Notes under the pieces: generated by a model
Database searches by the model: none
The model's input: only the letters and a program-made list of their open reading frames with translations
What the model was told of the DNA's origin: nothing
In this document: piece after piece, positions 7,153 to 9,447 of the stretch
Layout: the number at the start of each line of letters is the position of its first letter
How positions within the stretch are numbered: the stretch's first letter is position 1
Program-made: the position numbers and the translations under genes
DNA from: Nitrospirota bacterium
GTDB taxonomy: Bacteria; Nitrospirota; 9FT-COMBO-42-15; HDB-SIOI813
Length of the DNA stretch: 9,447 nt
Reading direction: 5' to 3'
NCBI GenBank assembly: GCA_023248365.1
Contig: JAHFER010000047.1
Location: forward strand, 1-9,447

Positions 7153-8160
7153 TTAACTTGTTGCTTGCCGTAACATCTCCAGTTTGTCCAATGCATTCCC
7201 TGAATCTATTGACGCCTCTGCTGCCTTAATAGCATCGTTTACATCAGAAACCTTACCGCTCGCCATAATACCTGCGGCAGCATTCAGAAGAACAATATCC
7301 CGCCTTGGCCCTTTTTCACCCTGCAGTATGTTTAAAACAATAGCAGCGTTGTCCTCTGCGGAACCCCCTTTTATATCTTCTAATGTACCTGTTTTAATAT
7401 CGAAATCCCCCGGACGTATCTTATAACTCTTTACGCTCCCATTGAAGCCTTCGCTTACCATTGTTTCACCGGTTATAGTTATCTCATCCAGCCCGTCACT
7501 ACCATGAACTACAAAACAGTGCGTGGATCCGAGATTCATTAAGACATGGGCAAGGGTTTCTGTCAGATGGGATGCGTATACACCGAGCACCTGGCAGGAT
7601 GCGCCCGCAGGGTTCGTAAGCGGGCCGAGTATATTAAACATGGTCCTTATACCTATCTCCTGTCTCGGGCCTATGGCATAACGCATGGCAGGATGATAAA
7701 GCGGGGCAAAGAGAAAGCCTATACCTATTTCATTCACGCACTTTTCAACCCGTTCCGGCGGCATATCTATACTTACACCGAGCGCCTTTAGGACATCTGC
7801 ACTACCACTTTGACTCGATACAGAGCGGTTCCCGTGCTTTGCTACCGTTACCCCGGCTCCGGCAACAACAAAGGCCGTAGTGGTTGAGATATTAAATGTG
7901 CCTGAGCGGTCTCCCCCTGTTCCGCATGTATCCACAACATGAGGGTCTTTTACATTAATCCTTGTAACCTTGTTCCGCATCACCCTTACAGCGCCGGTAA
8001 TCTCATCTACAGTTTCACCTTTTATTCTTAGTGCAGTGAGGTACGAGGCAATCTGGGCCTGAGTAGCATTGCCGCTCATAATCTCTTCCATAACCAGCTC
8101 AGATTCTTCTTCGCTTAAATCTATATTTTCTACAAGTTTTGAAATAGCTTCTTTAATCAT
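7153..8160 (-). CDS. trpD: Anthranilate phosphoribosyltransferase
   Basis: TrpD transfers phosphoribose from PRPP to anthranilate. From the ATG at 8160 the protein is 335 residues, normal for a monofunctional TrpD. It begins MIKEAISKLVENIDLS, the usual helical N-terminal domain. The glycine-rich PRPP-binding motif DTCGTGGDRSGTFNIST lies at 77-93, KHGNRSVSSQSGSAD (108-122) binds anthranilate and PRPP, IRTMFNILGPLTNP follows, and DGLDE is the metal-binding segment. A GTG at 8196 would add 12 residues (MPLWLYFIRINA), but these come from the terminus of an intergenic repeat, so that start is rejected. The region before 8160 is AT-rich with only a weak purine stretch (AAGAATAA), a poor ribosome-binding site compared with the other trp genes. 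TrpD is not fused to TrpG, unlike in E. coli. Confidence 0.97.
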   Translation of the reverse strand: MIKEAISKLVENIDLSEEESELVMEEIMSGNATQAQIASYLTALRIKGETVDEITGAVRVMRNKVTRINVKDPHVVDTCGTGGDRSGTFNISTTTAFVVAGAGVTVAKHGNRSVSSQSGSADVLKALGVSIDMPPERVEKCVNEIGIGFLFAPLYHPAMRYAIGPRQEIGIRTMFNILGPLTNPAGASCQVLGVYASHLTETLAHVLMNLGSTHCFVVHGSDGLDEITITGETMVSEGFNGSVKSYKIRPGDFDIKTGTLEDIKGGSAEDNAAIVLNILQGEKGPRRDIVLLNAAAGIMASGKVSDVNDAIKAAEASIDSGNALDKLEMLRQATS

Positions 8161-8180
8161 AGCGTTTATTCTTATAAAAT

Positions 8181-8301
8181 ATAACCACAGAGGCACAGAG
8201 AAAAATCAAAATGCAAAATTACAATGCAAAATTAAAATTTTGAAGCCTACTTTTTAATTTCTTCAGTGCCTCAGTGTCTCTGTGTTTTATTCTGCGGTTA
8301 T
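8181..8301. mobile_element. MITE-like intergenic element with imperfect inverted ends
   Basis: The plus-strand left end reads ATAACCACAGAGGCACAGAG. The other end, read inward on the minus strand, starts ATAACCGCAG and continues through ACACAGAGACACTGAGGCAC, so the 10-bp termini match with one difference and CACAGAG and GAGGCAC recur. The interior is AT-rich with a 12-bp direct repeat AATGCAAAATTA at 8210-8221 and 8223-8234, then a palindromic AAAATTTT. There is no ORF inside. The 9-mer TTATAAAAT occurs on both sides (8172-8180 and 8306-8314), but the right copy is four bases away from the end, so it is a doubtful target duplication. From memory, ACCACAGAG-CACAGAG repeats are dispersed in several Gram-negative lineages. 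That this is a mobile element is an inference from structure. Confidence 0.55.
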
Positions 8302-8861
8302 AAGTTTATAAAATTCCTCAACAGGTCTTTTCCCACCACTGTCAATATTGACTCCGGATGAAACTGGACACCTTCAACCTTAAATTCTTTATGCCTGATC
8401 CCCATTATCTCTTCTTCATCTGTCTCAGCGCTTATCTCGAGGACTGCCGGAAGGGTGTCCCTTTTTACAATAAGAGAGTGGTAGCGTGTGGCCTCAAATG
8501 GATTGGGAAGGCCCTTGAATATTGTTTTATTGTCATGCTTAATCATAGAGGTCTTACCGTGCATAAGCCTGTAGTTCCTTACGACAGCGCCTCCGAATGC
8601 CTCGGCAATTGACTGATGTCCAAGGCAAACGCCAAGTATCGGAATCTTCCCGGCAAAATGTCTTATCAGCTCCACAGATACACCTGCTTCTTTTGGTGTA
8701 CAAGGCCCCGGAGATATTACTATCCTTTCAGGTGCAAGCTCCTCTACTTCAGCAATACTTATTTTATCATTACGAAATACTCTTATCTCCTGTCCCAGTT
8801 CACCAATGTACTGGACCAGGTTATATGTAAAGGAATCGTAGTTGTCAATTACTAATAGCAT
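8298..8861 (-). CDS. trpG: Anthranilate synthase component II (glutamine amidotransferase)
   Basis: TrpG hydrolyses glutamine and delivers ammonia to TrpE for anthranilate synthesis. The 187-residue class I amidotransferase domain is complete. It begins MLLVIDNYDSFTYNLVQYI, has ISPGPCTPKEAG (49-60), the nucleophile Cys79 in GVCLGHQ, TRYHSL (125-130) and the catalytic His168 and Glu170 in VQFHPES. It starts 21 bp after the trpE stop, with a duplicated ribosome-binding motif. The domain is indistinguishable from PabA, and in organisms with a single copy this protein serves both tryptophan and folate synthesis. The position next to trpE makes TrpG the primary call. The stop codon TAA (8298-8300) lies within the terminus of the adjacent repeat element, though the C-terminal length looks normal. 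Confidence 0.96.
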   Translation of the reverse strand: MLLVIDNYDSFTYNLVQYIGELGQEIRVFRNDKISIAEVEELAPERIVISPGPCTPKEAGVSVELIRHFAGKIPILGVCLGHQSIAEAFGGAVVRNYRLMHGKTSMIKHDNKTIFKGLPNPFEATRYHSLIVKRDTLPAVLEISAETDEEEIMGIRHKEFKVEGVQFHPESILTVVGKDLLRNFINL

Positions 8862-8863
8862 AT

Positions 8864-8879
8864 TTCATCCTTCATCCTT
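8864..8879 (-). repeat. Tandem heptad carrying the trpG ribosome-binding site
   Basis: TTCATCC is repeated exactly at 8864-8870 and 8871-8877, followed by TT. On the coding strand this reads AAGGATGAAGGATGAA, giving two AAGGA sites; the nearer one ends six bases before the trpG ATG at 8861. The repeat occupies nearly all of the 21-bp trpE/trpG gap. Confidence 0.7.
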
Positions 8880-8882
8880 ATT

Positions 8883-9447
8883 CTAATCTATCCCTCTCTC
8901 CGCCAGTTCTATCGCCTTAAGCATTCCTTTTAGCTTGTTCATAGTTTCAAGATATTCCTGATCCGGATTTGAGTCTGCCACTATACCGGCCGCCGCCTGC
9001 AAATAGACCTTGTTCCCCTTGATTACTGCGGTCCTGATGGTAATGCAGGTATCCATATTTCCCTGAAAACTAAAGTATCCGACAGCCCCTGCATAAGGGC
9101 CCCTGTTTGAATTTTCGAGCTCCTCGATTATCTCCATTGATCGTATCTTAGGCGCCCCTGTAACAGTGCCTGCAGGATAACATGCCTCAAGCAGGTCAAA
9201 CTGGTCATATTCAGGTTCAAGCTCCCCGACAACATTTGAGACAAGGTGAATCACATGGGAATATCTTTCAATCACCATCAGTTCATTCACATGAACGCTC
9301 CCCTTTTTACAGACCCTTCCGAGGTCATTGCGTCCAAGATCCACCAGCATTATATGTTCCGCCCGTTCCTTTGGATCAGAGATAAGCTCCTCTTCCATAC
9401 GCTTATCATCTTCAGCACTCCTCCCGCGCCTCCGTGTGCCAGCAATA
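8883..9447 (-). CDS. trpE: Anthranilate synthase component I, 5' part outside window
   Basis: TrpE converts chorismate to anthranilate using ammonia from TrpG. Only the C-terminal 187 residues are present; the frame runs open to the window edge (first whole codon at 9446), so the ATG at 9398 is internal and not the start. Full-length TrpE is about 460-520 residues. The fragment opens with IAGTRRRG; the Ala here is typical of TrpE, whereas many PabB proteins have Lys in this position (PIKGT). The chorismate-binding core follows: LVDLGRNDLGRV, HLVSNVVGEL, YPAGTVTGAPKIRSMEIIEELE, GPYAGAVGYF and AAAGIVADSNPDQEYLET, which includes the conserved Mg-binding glutamates. The feedback-inhibition motif near the N-terminus (LLES in known enzymes) is not in view. 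trpG follows 21 bp after the stop codon. Confidence 0.96.
   Translation of the reverse strand, partial: IAGTRRRGRSAEDDKRMEEELISDPKERAEHIMLVDLGRNDLGRVCKKGSVHVNELMVIERYSHVIHLVSNVVGELEPEYDQFDLLEACYPAGTVTGAPKIRSMEIIEELENSNRGPYAGAVGYFSFQGNMDTCITIRTAVIKGNKVYLQAAAGIVADSNPDQEYLETMNKLKGMLKAIELAERGID

Larger units (their letters stand above)
1..9447 (-). other. Putative trpEGDCFBA-accD-folC-lptD transcription unit
   Basis: All ten genes lie on the minus strand with gaps of 137 bp (trpG/trpD), 75 bp (trpD/trpC), 21 bp (trpE/trpG), 26 bp (trpB/trpA) and otherwise -11 to +7 bp. No U-tract terminator interrupts them, and no convincing internal promoter was recognised. Co-transcription is therefore an inference from spacing and orientation. 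Both ends are outside the window. Confidence 0.6.

Noticed and set aside
8161..8196. Upstream GTG start for trpD adding 12 residues
   Set aside because: The extra residues come partly from the terminus of the repeat element and do not resemble a TrpD N-terminus; the ATG at 8160 gives the standard start.
8181..8301. Attenuator or T-box/trp leader before trpD
   Set aside because: No leader peptide with tandem Trp codons, no T-box motif and no U-tract terminator; the structure is better explained as a dispersed repeat.
9182..9385. Plus-strand open frames over trpE, trpG, trpB and others
   Set aside because: All are opposite strongly conserved minus-strand proteins and have low-complexity or unfamiliar translations.
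1..9447. tRNA, rRNA, CRISPR, toxin-antitoxin, phage or defence genes
   Set aside because: Nearly every base is assigned to housekeeping genes; no repeat-spacer array, tRNA-like fold or additional protein frame was found.

Overview
The window is a compact run of genes, all on the minus strand, from a Gram-negative bacterium. Read in the direction of transcription (high to low coordinates) it holds the end of trpE, then trpG, trpD, trpC, trpF, trpB, trpA, accD, folC and the first 512 codons of an lptD-like outer-membrane gene cut off at base 1. LptD requires an LPS-type outer membrane. The moderate GC content (low to mid 40s percent by eye), the unfused trp order and the dispersed repeats would fit Nitrospirota or a former deltaproteobacterial lineage. 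That placement is a guess, because the sequence contains no marker that settles it.

Region 8883-9447 is the chorismate-binding C-terminus of TrpE. 8298-8861 is its glutamine amidotransferase partner TrpG. 8161-8297 is the only sizeable gap and holds a short MITE-like repeat with imperfect inverted ends. 7153-8160 is trpD, 6292-7077 trpC, 5669-6289 trpF, 4489-5679 trpB and 3662-4462 trpA. Together these supply every step from chorismate to tryptophan as seven separate, unfused proteins. The same transcript probably continues with almost no spacing into accD (2842-3660, malonyl-CoA synthesis), folC (1530-2834, folate polyglutamylation) and lptD (1-1537, LPS export).

Spacing is tight: trpC/trpF are 2 bp apart, trpF/trpB overlap by 11 bp, trpA/accD are 1 bp apart, accD/folC 7 bp apart and folC/lptD overlap by 8 bp. 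This suggests one polycistronic unit with translational coupling. The promoter and any trp leader, attenuator or operator would lie upstream of trpE, outside the window. No terminator or internal promoter can be supported inside it.

No RNA gene, CRISPR array, transposase or novel defence-type system was found. The coding content is ordinary housekeeping. The unusual part is at the gene junctions. Seven-base repeats sit at trpE/trpG, trpD/trpC and trpB/trpA, the latter two sharing the heptad AGTAAG(A/C) on the coding strand, and all lie at or just upstream of ribosome-binding sites. A GC-rich palindrome is embedded in the trpD/trpC heptads, and a MITE-like element separates trpG from trpD and overlaps the trpG stop codon. 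No stretch longer than 300 bases lacks a gene.
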